Positions 18,285-27,919 of a stretch of 64,000 bases of DNA are shown piece by piece (within the stretch, counting starts at the first letter, position 1; each line of letters opens with the position of its first letter). This stretch comes from Anaerocolumna xylanovorans DSM 12503. GTDB taxonomy: Bacteria > Bacillota > Clostridia > Lachnospirales > Lachnospiraceae. Under the pieces are notes generated by a model. That model was not told the DNA's origin and searched no databases. It was given only the letters and a program-made list of their open reading frames with translations. The stretch is taken from contig NZ_FRFD01000011.1 in NCBI RefSeq assembly GCF_900143645.1, forward strand, positions 186,001 through 250,000, read 5' to 3'. The translations under genes were made by a program, and so were the position numbers.

Positions 18285-19415
18285 CTATGTAGTAGTGGCC
18301 GCAACTATGGCTATGGTAATAATAAAGAGAACAGCTCCTACGATAACAGTCTGCAAAAGAAACATGCAGGCATCGGCAGAAGCAGAAATACACTTTAACA
18401 TACGCTTGTCCGAAATCGGCTGGACCGCTGCACTGCTGACCTTATATATTAATGTCAAAACAGCCAGTTTGATAATCGGCACTGCACACAGAATAACAAT
18501 AACTACAATCCCAGCAACACCAATTGCATTTTTTAACAGCACTCCGGCTCCCAGAACACTTTCTGCCACGCCGCCAAATATATCGCCTACTCCGGGAATT
18601 GCTTCCGCCGCCTTAAATACCAAAGATTTTTTCATCTTGTCCGATACCGGTGTTATAAGTCCCTGTACAGCATTAAAGCCCACTACAACACCTACCAGTG
18701 TTTTCAGTCCCCAGCTCATTAAGGTTTCCATTAATTCTGTCAGCTTTGAAAGAACGTCCTCTTTTGAAAGATTATTTGCCATGGAAATTACCAGATAGAT
18801 ATTAATCATAGGAATAATTATTTTAATCAGCAATACATCCACAAAGGTTATTAAAAACAAGGTTATCTGATAGTACACCATAGAGGTTCCTGCCCCGCTG
18901 CAAAAGGCCACTGCCATGAAATAAGAGGGAACCAGCGCTTTCATTAATTCAAGCAGTGAAGAAAGTGCATCAGCCGCCATAGAAGAGGCGGTAATAAAAG
19001 AACCGGTCAAAATAGAAAACAATAGAAGATAAGCAACATAAAATCCGGTGTCCGCCACCTGCATATTCTGAAAGGCATAGGAAAAATTCGTAAAAATCGC
19101 TGCTATAACTGCAATAGATATAAGCCCTGTGAAAGTATTTATATTATTCTTTACCTCATTTGTTACCGCCAGCTTTAGATCATCCAGAATTCCGGTTATG
19201 GAAAAAGTTCTTTTGCCTGATACCAAATCGTTCACATAGTCCATAAAATCAAAATCATTGTCTGCTGACAAAGCTTCATCTATTGCCGACTGAATCTGAC
19301 TGAAATCAATATCCTCTCCCCCCTGCAGCTGGTTATCAGATGCTGCCAGGGCTCTTACCTTAGGCACTGCCAATAACAGCAATACGAATATCATACATAG
19401 GAATGTTTTTTTCAT
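18285..19415 (-). CDS. spoIIIAE: Stage III sporulation protein AE
   Basis: A 376-residue polytopic membrane protein with a signal peptide (MKKTFLCMIFVLLLLAVPKV), an extracytoplasmic segment, and about eight membrane helices, with VGDIFGGVAESVLGAGVLLK in the central conserved part. It is a core membrane component of the SpoIIIA-SpoIIQ channel. Length is close to the family's usual of about 400. It is 11 bp from spoIIIAF. Confidence 0.95.
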   Translation of the reverse strand: MKKTFLCMIFVLLLLAVPKVRALAASDNQLQGGEDIDFSQIQSAIDEALSADNDFDFMDYVNDLVSGKRTFSITGILDDLKLAVTNEVKNNINTFTGLISIAVIAAIFTNFSYAFQNMQVADTGFYVAYLLLFSILTGSFITASSMAADALSSLLELMKALVPSYFMAVAFCSGAGTSMVYYQITLFLITFVDVLLIKIIIPMINIYLVISMANNLSKEDVLSKLTELMETLMSWGLKTLVGVVVGFNAVQGLITPVSDKMKKSLVFKAAEAIPGVGDIFGGVAESVLGAGVLLKNAIGVAGIVVIVILCAVPIIKLAVLTLIYKVSSAAVQPISDKRMLKCISASADACMFLLQTVIVGAVLFIITIAIVAATTT

Positions 19416-19445
19416 AGTGCCTCCTTCCTTACGGTAACTTTTTAC

Positions 19446-19829
19446 TTAAGCGGTGAGGAATTTATTGATGGTATCTAAGAGGGCTAGTAAAATAGGCATC
19501 CCTGTAGCTAATATGGTCAGCTTTCCTACGAGTTCAATTTGATTTGCCACGGCAGTATGTCCAAAATCTTTGCAGAGGTCTGCAGAGAATTCCGCAATAT
19601 AAGTTATGCCAATAATCTTTATCAAAATGCCTAAGTAGGATTCGTTTAGGTTTATGTATGCCTGAATTTTTTTTATGGTGCTGATGATAAGCTCTAACTT
19701 GCTGAATCCTAAGTAAAAAATCAGAATACAGCCCGCAAGGCTGATGTACACTGAATATTCGGATTTGTAATTTTTAAATATAATTGCGAGCAGTACCACA
19801 CTGATTCCAACTATGGCAATTTGTAACAT
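19446..19829 (-). CDS. spoIIIAD: Stage III sporulation protein AD
   Basis: A 127-residue membrane protein with about four helices; the AYINLNESYLGILIKIIGIT and ADLCKDFGHTAVANQIEL stretches are typical of SpoIIIAD. It is part of the channel and lies between spoIIIAC and spoIIIAE in the standard order. Confidence 0.94.
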   Translation of the reverse strand: MLQIAIVGISVVLLAIIFKNYKSEYSVYISLAGCILIFYLGFSKLELIISTIKKIQAYINLNESYLGILIKIIGITYIAEFSADLCKDFGHTAVANQIELVGKLTILATGMPILLALLDTINKFLTA

Positions 19830-19844
19830 CCCGTTCTCCCTTTC

Positions 19845-20039
19845 TTATAATGTAAACAAATTTTGTATGGTCTTAAATAAGTCCGAGATATAAGGTACGA
19901 TCCAGAACAGAACAAGGATGAGCCCCGCCAGGGTAGTTAAAAAAGCCTGCTCATCCCTTCCTGATTGCTTTAGTATCTGATTTAATACAGAGACCAGGAT
20001 TCCTACCGCAGCAATTTTAAATATCAGGTTGATGTCCAT
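19845..20039 (-). CDS. spoIIIAC: Stage III sporulation protein AC
   Basis: A 64-residue protein with two membrane helices: DINLIFKIAAVGILVSVLNQ, then the polar QSGRDEQAFL and LAGLILVLFWIVPYI. It has the usual length and typical position. Confidence 0.94.
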   Translation of the reverse strand: MDINLIFKIAAVGILVSVLNQILKQSGRDEQAFLTTLAGLILVLFWIVPYISDLFKTIQNLFTL

Positions 20040-20058
20040 GTTATCCTCCTTGTAAAAC

Positions 20059-20589
20059 TTAAAGCATTATAATTGTTAAAAAGATTCCTCCAAGAATACC
20101 AAGGGTGTTATACATATAGGTCTTTTCCTTGACACTCTTTGAAAGCTCCTTTATCTCCTCTTCTATCTGCGATAGGTATAAATCAATGGTATTTAATTGC
20201 ATTTCCTTGTCCAGATACCCCATATTCTCACCAAACTGTGACAGGTTTACAATGTCCTTCTTGCTAAGAGAGGTATCCCCAAGCCCTTTGTGTACTGCCT
20301 CTTTCCAGATATCACAAAAGGAAACACCTCCAAACTCATTCAACCTCTCTGCAGCGGACTGCAGGAATTTTTTATACTTGCCGTCATGCCTTACCGAAAG
20401 GGCTTGTACTGCTTCTGGCAGCGGTGAATTGGCATAACGGATATCCCCGCGCAAAAGGGTTACTATTCTTCTTAGCTCCTTCAAATCCCGAATCCTGCCC
20501 TTTAATTCACCGCTAAAATACATTCCCATTCCTGCCGAGGAGATAAGTATCAGCACACAGCCCAACATTTTGATAAAGGTTATAATCAT
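20059..20589 (-). CDS. spoIIIAB: Stage III sporulation protein AB
   Basis: A 176-residue protein with an N-terminal membrane segment (1-27), a cytoplasmic helical domain (RIRDLKELRRIVTLLRGDI, then FGENMGYLDKEMQLNTIDLY) and a C-terminal membrane segment (GILGGIFLTIIML). It resembles GspF-like scaffold proteins of secretion systems and probably works with the SpoIIIAA ATPase. Confidence 0.94.
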   Translation of the reverse strand: MIITFIKMLGCVLILISSAGMGMYFSGELKGRIRDLKELRRIVTLLRGDIRYANSPLPEAVQALSVRHDGKYKKFLQSAAERLNEFGGVSFCDIWKEAVHKGLGDTSLSKKDIVNLSQFGENMGYLDKEMQLNTIDLYLSQIEEEIKELSKSVKEKTYMYNTLGILGGIFLTIIML

Positions 20590-20607
20590 AAAAAGCCTCC
20601 TTTCTTC

Positions 20608-21561
20608 TTACGTTATGTTATAAATCCTATTACCGTCTTTGTCGTAAATCTCTTCCAGGTGTCCCACACTTCCTTTATTACTTAACAGGATATACCGCTC
20701 AAAGAGCTTATCTTCAATTAATTTCCTTAGCAGCGGTTTTCCCTTGACATCCAAAAGGGAGTTGCCATGTACGGTTGCGATAAGCTTACATCCGCAGTTT
20801 ATGACATATTCTATGGCTTCAATGTCTTCCTTAGAACCAACCTCGTCCACTGCAATTACTCTGGGAGACATGGCACGGATTAACATTAGCATTCCCTTTG
20901 CCTTAGGGCAGCAGTCAAGTACATCCGTACGGATACCAAGATCATTCTGCGGTACCCCCATATAACAGGCTCCGATTTCAGACCTTTCATCCACAACTCC
21001 TACGGTAAGGCCGGGCCTTCCCTCTCCGCCATCTGATATCAGCCTTATAATATCCCTTAGGAGAGTGGTTTTACCGCAGCAGGGCGGAGAAATAATAAGA
21101 GTATGAAGGCAGCTTCCCTTCTCCATAATGAGGGGAATTACCTTCGACGCACATCCTTTAATCTGATGGGACAGACGTATGTTGATAAAGGATATATGCT
21201 TAATGCTCTTTACCCTGTTTTCTTCCAATACTGCTTTTCCGGCAATCCCTACCCTGTGTCCGCCTGTTATAGTAATAAACCCCTGCTTTAGTTCTTCTTC
21301 AAAGGCATACAACGAATAGTTACTGATATATTCCATTGTCTCCTTTAATTCGTTTTTGGTTAACAGGTAGCTGTTCTTACCGTTTACTGACAGCTCTGAC
21401 TGTTCTGTTAGAAAATATTCCTTATTGTCATAAACAATAAGCAAAGGAGCATCCACTCTAAGCCTGATTTCCTGCAAAAGTCCATAATCCAATTCTGCCT
21501 TCGCCAGTATGTTCCTAAGCTTTATGGAAAAGATCTTTAGAAGTTCTTCTTTTTTATTCAT
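20608..21561 (-). CDS. spoIIIAA: Stage III sporulation protein AA (ATPase)
   Basis: A 317-residue ATPase related to secretion ATPases. Walker A is SPPCCGKTTLLRD at about 158-170, Walker B VIAVDEVGSKEDIEAI at about 230-245. In B. subtilis SpoIIIAA is needed for sigma-G activity and forespore maintenance. It is the first gene of the operon; the start context has only a weak GATGAG site, so low initiation is possible. A sigma-E-like promoter lies about 80 bp upstream. Confidence 0.95.
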   Translation of the reverse strand: MNKKEELLKIFSIKLRNILAKAELDYGLLQEIRLRVDAPLLIVYDNKEYFLTEQSELSVNGKNSYLLTKNELKETMEYISNYSLYAFEEELKQGFITITGGHRVGIAGKAVLEENRVKSIKHISFINIRLSHQIKGCASKVIPLIMEKGSCLHTLIISPPCCGKTTLLRDIIRLISDGGEGRPGLTVGVVDERSEIGACYMGVPQNDLGIRTDVLDCCPKAKGMLMLIRAMSPRVIAVDEVGSKEDIEAIEYVINCGCKLIATVHGNSLLDVKGKPLLRKLIEDKLFERYILLSNKGSVGHLEEIYDKDGNRIYNIT

Positions 21562-21638
21562 TGCTCATCTTTCCCGAAACAGAATATCCTGATAGCTCTC
21601 CTACCAGTCATTCGGTACTCGTCCTCCTCCTTTAAAAC

Positions 21639-21667
21639 AATATATGTCCCCCTCTTAAATTTATGAC
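21639..21667 (-). promoter_or_regulatory. Candidate sigma-E promoter of the spoIIIA operon
   Basis: On the minus strand GGTCATAAAT and CATATATT are separated by 12-13 bp, resembling the B. subtilis sigma-E pattern (an ATA-containing -35 and CATACAAT-like -10). The spoIIIA operon is sigma-E controlled in B. subtilis, which supports the reading. Confidence 0.45.
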
Positions 21668-21733
21668 CTTATATTTTAACTTGCAAAATAGAATTTTATA
21701 TATTATCCTAATGGATAATATAAGGAGGCTGCT

Positions 21734-22522
21734 ATGGAATACGGATTAATCGGAGAAAAATTAGGGCACAGCTTCTCAAAGCCCATTCACGAAAAACTGG
21801 TTCGCTATCATGAGATCAAAAATTACAGCTATGAAATAAGACCTGTTTCAAGAGGTGAATTTGCAGATTTTATGGAAAAGAAGGATTTTAAGGCTATCAA
21901 CGTTACAATTCCCTATAAAAGTGATGTGATTCCTTATCTGTCGGAAATAGATGAACATGCCAAAAAAATCGGTGCCGTCAATACCATTGTGAACCGCAGC
22001 GGACAGTTACATGGCTATAACACCGATTTTTATGGATTTTTATATACTCTTAAACATCATCATATGGAGGTAAAAGGTAAGAAGGTCTTTGTTCTTGGCA
22101 ACGGCGGTGCTGCCAAAGCTGTACTTGCCGTACTTTCCTATCTGGGCGCCTCTGAAATTATAATTGTTAAGTACAGAGAAGATACAGACTGCATCACCTA
22201 TGAGGAAGCTCTGAAAAGCCACCGGGATGTTTCCTATATTATAAATACAAGTCCCGTAGGCATGTATCCAAACACAGAAGCCTCCCCCATGGACCTTGCA
22301 CCCTATACCAATTTGAAAGGAGTTGTAGACATTATCTACAACCCTTTGAAAACAAAGCTTTTATTACAGGCAGAAAGCCTTGGCCTTCCTGCCATAAATG
22401 GTCTTGAAATGCTCATAGCCCAGGCAAAGCAGGCTGCTGAAATATTCCTGGATACCTCCATTCCCGATAGTGCCACCTTGGACATCTATGCAGAAATGAT
22501 GAAGGAGCTTAGCCAGCCGTAA
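21734..22522 (+). CDS. aroE: Shikimate dehydrogenase
   Basis: A 262-residue enzyme that reduces 3-dehydroshikimate to shikimate with NADPH. The substrate site shows GLIGEKLGHSFSKPIH (residues 4-19) and the catalytic Lys in NVTIPYKSD; LHGYNTDFYGF and the nucleotide-binding VLGNGGAAKAVLA follow. AAGGAGG precedes the ATG. It is transcribed alone, away from spoIIIA, and its last 14 bp overlap the 3' end of the convergent LRR gene. Confidence 0.95.
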   Translation: MEYGLIGEKLGHSFSKPIHEKLVRYHEIKNYSYEIRPVSRGEFADFMEKKDFKAINVTIPYKSDVIPYLSEIDEHAKKIGAVNTIVNRSGQLHGYNTDFYGFLYTLKHHHMEVKGKKVFVLGNGGAAKAVLAVLSYLGASEIIIVKYREDTDCITYEEALKSHRDVSYIINTSPVGMYPNTEASPMDLAPYTNLKGVVDIIYNPLKTKLLLQAESLGLPAINGLEMLIAQAKQAAEIFLDTSIPDSATLDIYAEMMKELSQP

Positions 22523-24329
22523 CGGAAAACCGGCTGTAGAGCTTCTTTTCACCGGCATAGCGGATGCCCCGCACCTGAAAATACAGGGTGCTTCCCTTTT
22601 TCTTACCGGAATATACATAGTATGAATTTGGTGTGGTCTTCAGCCATTTATACGGTCCGTTTTGTGAGGCTGCCGCATATATCTGATAACCGGAGGCACC
22701 CCCTGTCTTATTCCAGGAAATTTTCACTCCGTTACCACCATAGGCGGCGGTTTTAAGATTTGCCGGTGCTGCCAATACGGGAACCGCACTTACAGGTTCC
22801 GTAAAGTTTCCCAGCACCTTGATGGAACCCATGTATTTAAAGGCTCTTACCTTATAATAATACGTATTTCCTGAAAGCAGACCGGTATTGACGTACTCTG
22901 TTGATGCCGTGTTTTTTATGCAATTATACTTCCCGCCAAGAGAGGCCGCGCGGTATATCTGATATCCGGAAGCATCTCCTACAAATTCCCACGACAGCTT
23001 TATACTGTCATATCCTGAATTACTTGCCTTCATGTTATCCGGTATTTTACTATTATCTAAAAAAAGCTTCTTTACCGCATCCCTATCCAAATCTTCTGCC
23101 GGGTCAATAAAGCTTATCTGATCGTTTCGGAACTCATAACGCCTCACCAGCTTATTTTTCTTTCCGCAGAAAACCACCGTCAGCCTATCGCATCCCCAAA
23201 ACGCATCCTCTTCTATATACTTAAGATTATCCGGCAGAGTTATGGAAGTCAGGGACTTGCAATTATAGAAAGTATTTTTCATAACAGCGGTTATTCCAGG
23301 TGCCTTTACAGACTCCAGGCTTATACAGCCGCAAAAGGCCGAACCGTAAACCGCATGGAGATTCTTTGGCAGCTCAATGCTCTTTAGCGCTGTACACCCC
23401 AGAAAAGCATAATTCATAATGTATCCAAGGGACTCCGGTAAATCAATATGGGTCAGGCCGGTACATTGGGAAAAAGCACCCTTTTCAATCCCTTTAAGCT
23501 TTTCCGGCAGTTTAACATCAGTCAGGCTGCTGCAATCGTAAAAGAGAGAATCGCTGATAGTCTTAATCTTAGAAGGAATTGTAATGCTCTTTAAGGAGCT
23601 GCATTGCGAAAAGACATCTTCTCCAATAGAGGTCACAGACTCCGGCAGCTTAATGGTCTTTAGTGCCTCACATCTCGAAAAAGCTCCTTCCCCTATGCTT
23701 TTTAACGAAGAGGGCAGGCTGATACTTTCAAGGGCCTTGCACTCGAAAAATACATTCTCCTCAATAACCGTGACGGAATTTGGTATTATTACTTTCTTAA
23801 GTGAATAACAGGAACCAAAAATGCCGTCATAGAGAATTTTTATCTTGCCCGGGATTTTCACTTCTTCCAGGTTTTCACAATAGTCAAAAGCTCCCGTGCT
23901 TATGCAGGTCAATGAATCGGGAAGTTCAATATGTGTCAGGCTTGTACATGCATGAAAGGCATGATCAGCGATAAGTTGAAGATTTTTTGACAGGGAAATA
24001 CTTTTCAGGTTTTCACAGTTTCGAAAGGCCTGGCTGTCAATCATTGTCACCGTATCAGGCATGGTTATTCCTGTCAGCTCCGTACAGTCCCAGAAAGCAT
24101 AGCCTCCAATTGCTGTGATAGTATGTCCGTCTACCTTTGACGGTATGGTTACTGCCCCTTTTTTAACCTTGTCACTCTTGGGGCTTATGTAGGTCCTTCC
24201 GTCATCCTGCCAATATTCCCAGTTCCCGTCCTTTGACACGGCTGCTTTTATATGTACCGGTTTAACGATTAATGCTAAAAGGAACATACTTACAAACACC
24301 AGAATATAGACCTGTATACTTTTTTTCAT
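22509..24329 (-). CDS. Secreted leucine-rich-repeat (BspA-type) protein with two fibronectin III domains
   Basis: A 606-residue protein with a signal peptide (residues 1-29, core VYILVFVSMFLLALIV). Residues about 45-400 hold some fifteen 23-residue LRR_5/TpLRR repeats (pattern such as SITLPDNLKYIEEDAFWGC). Residues about 430-515 and 520-605 are FN3-like domains that share GYQIYRAAS/GYQIYAAAS, then TYYYKVRAF/TLYFQVRGI. BspA-type repeats mediate surface attachment or protein binding. No LPXTG or S-layer motif is visible, so it is probably released or held by another partner. ATG 24329 follows GGGAGAG; the GTG at 24341 would overlap it. Confidence 0.9.
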   Translation of the reverse strand: MKKSIQVYILVFVSMFLLALIVKPVHIKAAVSKDGNWEYWQDDGRTYISPKSDKVKKGAVTIPSKVDGHTITAIGGYAFWDCTELTGITMPDTVTMIDSQAFRNCENLKSISLSKNLQLIADHAFHACTSLTHIELPDSLTCISTGAFDYCENLEEVKIPGKIKILYDGIFGSCYSLKKVIIPNSVTVIEENVFFECKALESISLPSSLKSIGEGAFSRCEALKTIKLPESVTSIGEDVFSQCSSLKSITIPSKIKTISDSLFYDCSSLTDVKLPEKLKGIEKGAFSQCTGLTHIDLPESLGYIMNYAFLGCTALKSIELPKNLHAVYGSAFCGCISLESVKAPGITAVMKNTFYNCKSLTSITLPDNLKYIEEDAFWGCDRLTVVFCGKKNKLVRRYEFRNDQISFIDPAEDLDRDAVKKLFLDNSKIPDNMKASNSGYDSIKLSWEFVGDASGYQIYRAASLGGKYNCIKNTASTEYVNTGLLSGNTYYYKVRAFKYMGSIKVLGNFTEPVSAVPVLAAPANLKTAAYGGNGVKISWNKTGGASGYQIYAAASQNGPYKWLKTTPNSYYVYSGKKKGSTLYFQVRGIRYAGEKKLYSRFSVTAG

Positions 24330-24417
24330 TCTCTCTCCCACCGGGTACCGGAGAAACCTTCTGGATACCCTAATAATATTCTGGCAATATTATAACAGAA
24401 GAGGATTGGTTTATTCA

Positions 24418-24665
24418 TTAGTCTTGTACTGGAAAATTTCTATTCTGTGCAAACTTCTCAATTATCTGGATATCCCCATTATTTAGTTTCATTCCTTCCT
24501 CCAGAATTTTTTGCTCGTGACTTTTAATCTTATCTATGTCCAATTATTTTTCTCCCATATATTTAAGTGTTAATCCTTTACCCCGGTCCTGTTATCAATT
24601 GTAAATATTCCATCCTGTATTATGTTTTGGGAATTTTTAATATATTCTCTTGTAAAATACCTCAT
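24418..24665 (-). pseudogene. Possible remnant of a DUF4085-like gene (two short frames)
   Basis: Six bases after the stop of the membrane gene at 24669, a frame from ATG 24665 reads MRYFTREYIKNSQNIIQDGI and stops at 24570 (31 codons). The MRYFT-type start resembles DUF4085 proteins. A second frame (24543-24418, TTG start, preceded by ATGGGAGAAA) codes IDKIKSHEQKILEEGMKLNN and ends after 41 codons. Together they look like pieces of a larger lost gene, but neither is long enough for a firm assignment. Confidence 0.28.
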
Positions 24666-24668
24666 ATG

Positions 24669-25004
24669 CTACACCCCTGCAATGCTATAAAAACCTGCCA
24701 ATATAACAACCGTGAACACTAACCTGACTATATGATGCTGAAAGTGGGGTCTTCCATATAACTTATAACCATTCATCAGCGCTCCTGTATGTATGATAAC
24801 TAATCCTGCCAAAAGTACAAAGAAATATGCGCCAAAATCAACCACCCAAACAGGCAGTATGCTAAAGAATAGCAGTATGCTTCCGATGAAAATCAATTTA
24901 TTTCCGGAATCCGTGTTCTTTTCCCTCAATTCCTTTATAGCTGACAGTAACAATAAAATACTATATGCCCCCACCAAAAGTGTGTAGACTATCTTTATTA
25001 CCAT
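24669..25004 (-). CDS. Small integral membrane protein, function unknown
   Basis: A 111-residue protein with about four membrane helices (MVIKIVYTLLVGAYSILLLL; KLIFIGSILLFFSIL; YFFVLLAGLVIIHTGAL; IVRLVFTVVILAGFYSIA) and short polar loops (KELREKNTDSGNK, GRPHFQHH). ATG 25004 is preceded by AAGGAGG at correct distance; the longer upstream frame lacks a site. I do not recognise the family. It may have been followed by the decayed gene at 24665. Confidence 0.75.
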   Translation of the reverse strand: MVIKIVYTLLVGAYSILLLLSAIKELREKNTDSGNKLIFIGSILLFFSILPVWVVDFGAYFFVLLAGLVIIHTGALMNGYKLYGRPHFQHHIVRLVFTVVILAGFYSIAGV

Positions 25005-25068
25005 ATAAACCTCCTTATTAAACTCCAATTCTCTTATCTTTATTTTCTTGTGATAATACATAATAATA

Positions 25069-25120
25069 AGACGCTCCATGACTTTCCTGTAGCTTTGTAT
25101 CTGGAAGTCATAAAGCGTCT
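25069..25120 (-). terminator. Hairpin terminator after the MBL hydrolase gene
   Basis: Minus-strand arms AGACGCTTTATGACTTCC and GGAAAGTCATGGAGCGTCT pair almost fully around a 15-base loop, followed by TTATTATTAT. It lies 11 bp after the stop codon. Confidence 0.7.
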
Positions 25121-25130
25121 CTTTATATCT

Positions 25131-26735
25131 CTATCTCCACTTATCAATCAGGGAATTCAGCATATCATTTAACTTAGCCAAATCCTTCGCGGATCTCTTA
25201 TCACTTTGACGGATAATGGTCATAAGTCTGTTAGCCGTATCCAATAAACGGCCGTATACAGGAGAAGCAGCTTTCTTTTCTTCTCTCTCTTCCCCTCGTT
25301 TCACTCTGATACCTTGATTCTGCTCTAGCCAGATACCTTCTTTTAAATCATAGCAGTCACCGCTGAAGGGAGCAAAACTGTTAAATCCGTATTCTTCCTT
25401 TAACGCCGCGGCAAAGGATTCACAGCTTTCCGTTTCTCCATGAGTTACAAACACCGTATCCGGCTTCTTTTCATAAGAATTAATCCATTTCAAAAGTCCT
25501 GTCTTATCCGCATGACCGCTGGAACCGTTAAGCCTTTTTATTTCCGCACTTACCTGAATGGTTTCGCCAAAGAGCTTAACGTGGTCTACTCCGTTTATAA
25601 GAATCTTTCCCAGAGTTCCTTCCGACTGGTAACCTACAAAAAGAACCGTGCATTCGCTTCGCCAGAGATTATGCTTTAAATGATGCCTGATTCTGCCCGC
25701 ATCGCACATACCGCTGGCAGATATGATAACCTTTACATCATTATCAAAATTGATGGCCTTGGACTCCTCTGCGGAAACTGCTGTAACAAGTCCCGGAAAC
25801 TGTATGGGATTTATACCTTTCTCCACCAATTCCATTGCCTGGGCATCATAATATCCATGTACATTTTCTTTAAAGATTTCTGTCGCTTCATTAGCCAGAG
25901 GACTGTCCACATAAACCTTAAAGTCTTTATGTCCTTTGATACGGTTTTCTGCCTTTATCTGGCGGATAAAATATAGCAGCACCTGCGTTCTGCCCACAGC
26001 AAAGGCAGGAATTACTACATTTCCCCCTCTGTCAAAGGTGGCCTGCAGGATTTCTGTCAGTTCCTTTACATAATCCGGTGCCGCACCATGATCTCTGGTT
26101 CCGTAGGTGGATTCCATTACTACATAATCCGCATCCTTTATATATTGGGGATCATTAATCAAAGGCTGATTGATATTTCCGATATCACCGGAAAATACCA
26201 GCTTCTTTGTTACACCTTCCTCCGTAACCCAGATTTCTATGCTGGCAGAGCCCAGTAAATGGCCGCTGTCTGTAAACTGGAATTCAACTTCGGGGAAAAG
26301 ACTTATCTTTTCTCCATAACCGTGAGACACAAAGGTTTTTAGGGTTCCTCTGACATCCTCCGCGGTATATAGGGGTTCAACAGGTGCTTCTCCTTTTCTG
26401 ATACCCTTACGGTTCTTCCACTCAGCTTCAAACATCTGAATGTGAGCACTGTCTAAAAGCATGATTCCACACAATTCCTTTGTCGCTTCCGTGGAATGTA
26501 TATTTCCCTGAAAACCCTCCTTATATAACAAAGGAAGCCTTCCTGCATGATCCATATGGGCATGTGTCAGCAAAACGGCGTCTATTTCCCTGTCCGATAT
26601 GGGAATAGGCTTATTGACAAATACATCGCGGCCCTGTTCCAGCCCGCAGTCAATGAGGATATTTTTACCGCAGGCCTCTAATAAATAGCAGCTGCCAGTC
26701 ACCTCATGGGCAGCTCCGATAAATGTTAATTTCAT
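25131..26735 (-). CDS. MBL-fold hydrolase with beta-CASP and RMMBL domains (RNase-like)
   Basis: A 534-residue metallo-beta-lactamase protein. The zinc motif THAHMDHAGRLP is at about 54-65, HLLGSASIEI at about 170, a beta-CASP segment follows (VVIPAFAVGRTQVLLYF, SASGMCDAGRIRHHLKHNL), then the C-terminal RMMBL motif SSGHADKTGLL and THGETESC. This is the layout of CPSF-type RNA nucleases such as YsgR/Ysh1 relatives in bacteria; RNA cleavage is likely but unproven. Residues about 475-534 are an extra helical tail (KKAASPVYGRLLDTANRLM). ATG 26735 has a clean AGGAGG site. Confidence 0.9.
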   Translation of the reverse strand: MKLTFIGAAHEVTGSCYLLEACGKNILIDCGLEQGRDVFVNKPIPISDREIDAVLLTHAHMDHAGRLPLLYKEGFQGNIHSTEATKELCGIMLLDSAHIQMFEAEWKNRKGIRKGEAPVEPLYTAEDVRGTLKTFVSHGYGEKISLFPEVEFQFTDSGHLLGSASIEIWVTEEGVTKKLVFSGDIGNINQPLINDPQYIKDADYVVMESTYGTRDHGAAPDYVKELTEILQATFDRGGNVVIPAFAVGRTQVLLYFIRQIKAENRIKGHKDFKVYVDSPLANEATEIFKENVHGYYDAQAMELVEKGINPIQFPGLVTAVSAEESKAINFDNDVKVIISASGMCDAGRIRHHLKHNLWRSECTVLFVGYQSEGTLGKILINGVDHVKLFGETIQVSAEIKRLNGSSGHADKTGLLKWINSYEKKPDTVFVTHGETESCESFAAALKEEYGFNSFAPFSGDCYDLKEGIWLEQNQGIRVKRGEEREEKKAASPVYGRLLDTANRLMTIIRQSDKRSAKDLAKLNDMLNSLIDKWR

Positions 26736-26807
26736 AAATAACCTCCTGTTCTCTATCATTCCCTATACAGGGTACTTCATACATGACAGGATAAATGAAT
26801 GAAACTT

Positions 26808-27680
26808 TTATCTTCCCGTTCCAAAAAAGAATAATGCAATGGTGCCGGGCCCTGAATGGGTACCGACAACGGGGCCAATGTAATTAATAATAACATCTTT
26901 TACCGGAAATCTTTCCTTAACCAGTCCCGCAAGATATTCTGCATCCTCTTTTGCATCTCCGTGTCCTATAAAAATTACTTGATCCTTTGGATTTGTAACA
27001 GTAGCTTCCATATGCTCAAAAAGCGCCTGAATGGACTTCTTTCTTCCTCTTACCTTTTCCATTGGAATAAGACGTCCTTCATCATCTACATGAAGAACCG
27101 GCTTAATGTTTAGTGCCGTACCGATTCCTGCACTTAAAGCACTGACCCTTCCGCCTCTTTTCAGATGGAATAAATCATCCACCGTAAACCAATGGCATAG
27201 ATGTAACACATTCTCTTCAAGCCAGTTAAAAAGCTCCTCTATAGTATAGCCTTCCCTTTTAAGCTCTGCTGCCGTATATACACAAAGCCCTTCACCGACA
27301 GAGGCACACCTGGAATCAAAGCACAGGATTTTCGTTCCCTGATACTTTTCTTCAAGTTCCTCCTTTGCAATTAAGGAAGAATTATACGTTCCGCTAAGGG
27401 CAGAGGAAAATGAAATGTATAAAATATCTTTTCCTTCTTTTATAAGCGGCTCAAATACTTTTAGGAAAGTATCTGTATTAATCAGTGAAGTTACCGATTT
27501 ACCTCCCTGCCTTAGTTTTTCATAAAACTCGTGGGCTGACAATTCCCTTGCGTCCGGATAATGAACATAAGCCTTTCCCTCAACCTCAAAATTCATTGGT
27601 ATGGATATGATCCCCAACTCCTCTATCATCTCTTGTGTTAAGTCCGCTGTCCCATCCGTTACGATAACATAGTCCCTCAT
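26808..27680 (-). CDS. DegV-family fatty-acid-binding protein
   Basis: A 290-residue protein with the DegV pattern: VIVTDGTADLTQEMIEEL at the start, SVTSLINTDTFLKVFEP, ISFSSALSGTYNSS, and the C-terminal GPVVGTHSGPGTIALFFFG. DegV proteins bind long-chain fatty acids; some act as FakB partners of the FakA kinase in phospholipid synthesis. No fakA is nearby. Upstream, TTGTAT and TAAAAT are spaced 17 bp on the minus strand near 27800-27830. Confidence 0.93.
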   Translation of the reverse strand: MRDYVIVTDGTADLTQEMIEELGIISIPMNFEVEGKAYVHYPDARELSAHEFYEKLRQGGKSVTSLINTDTFLKVFEPLIKEGKDILYISFSSALSGTYNSSLIAKEELEEKYQGTKILCFDSRCASVGEGLCVYTAAELKREGYTIEELFNWLEENVLHLCHWFTVDDLFHLKRGGRVSALSAGIGTALNIKPVLHVDDEGRLIPMEKVRGRKKSIQALFEHMEATVTNPKDQVIFIGHGDAKEDAEYLAGLVKERFPVKDVIINYIGPVVGTHSGPGTIALFFFGTGR

Positions 27681-27866
27681 TCACAATACCAAGTATCCAA
27701 GTATTGCATTGATACTGCCAAAACTGGTGCTGTAAGAATATTTTTGGCATCCTTTCTCTCTCTATTTTCTTCCAGCCTGTATAAAATATTCAAATATTAC
27801 AGTATCATTTTAACACTTTTTGGATATCAATACAAGATAACTCTATTCCCCTGTAAACCCAAATAT

Positions 27867-27906
27867 AAAACCACCGGAAACAATAATTATTGTTTCCGGT
27901 GGTTTT
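27867..27906 (-). terminator. Intrinsic terminator at the end of the leuBCD operon
   Basis: Perfect 40-bp inverted repeat: AAAACCACCGGAAACAATAA on each arm, with T-runs on both strands. It lies 14 bp after leuD; it might also stop transcription coming from the plus strand. Confidence 0.9.
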
Positions 27907-27919
27907 ATATGGCTATGCA

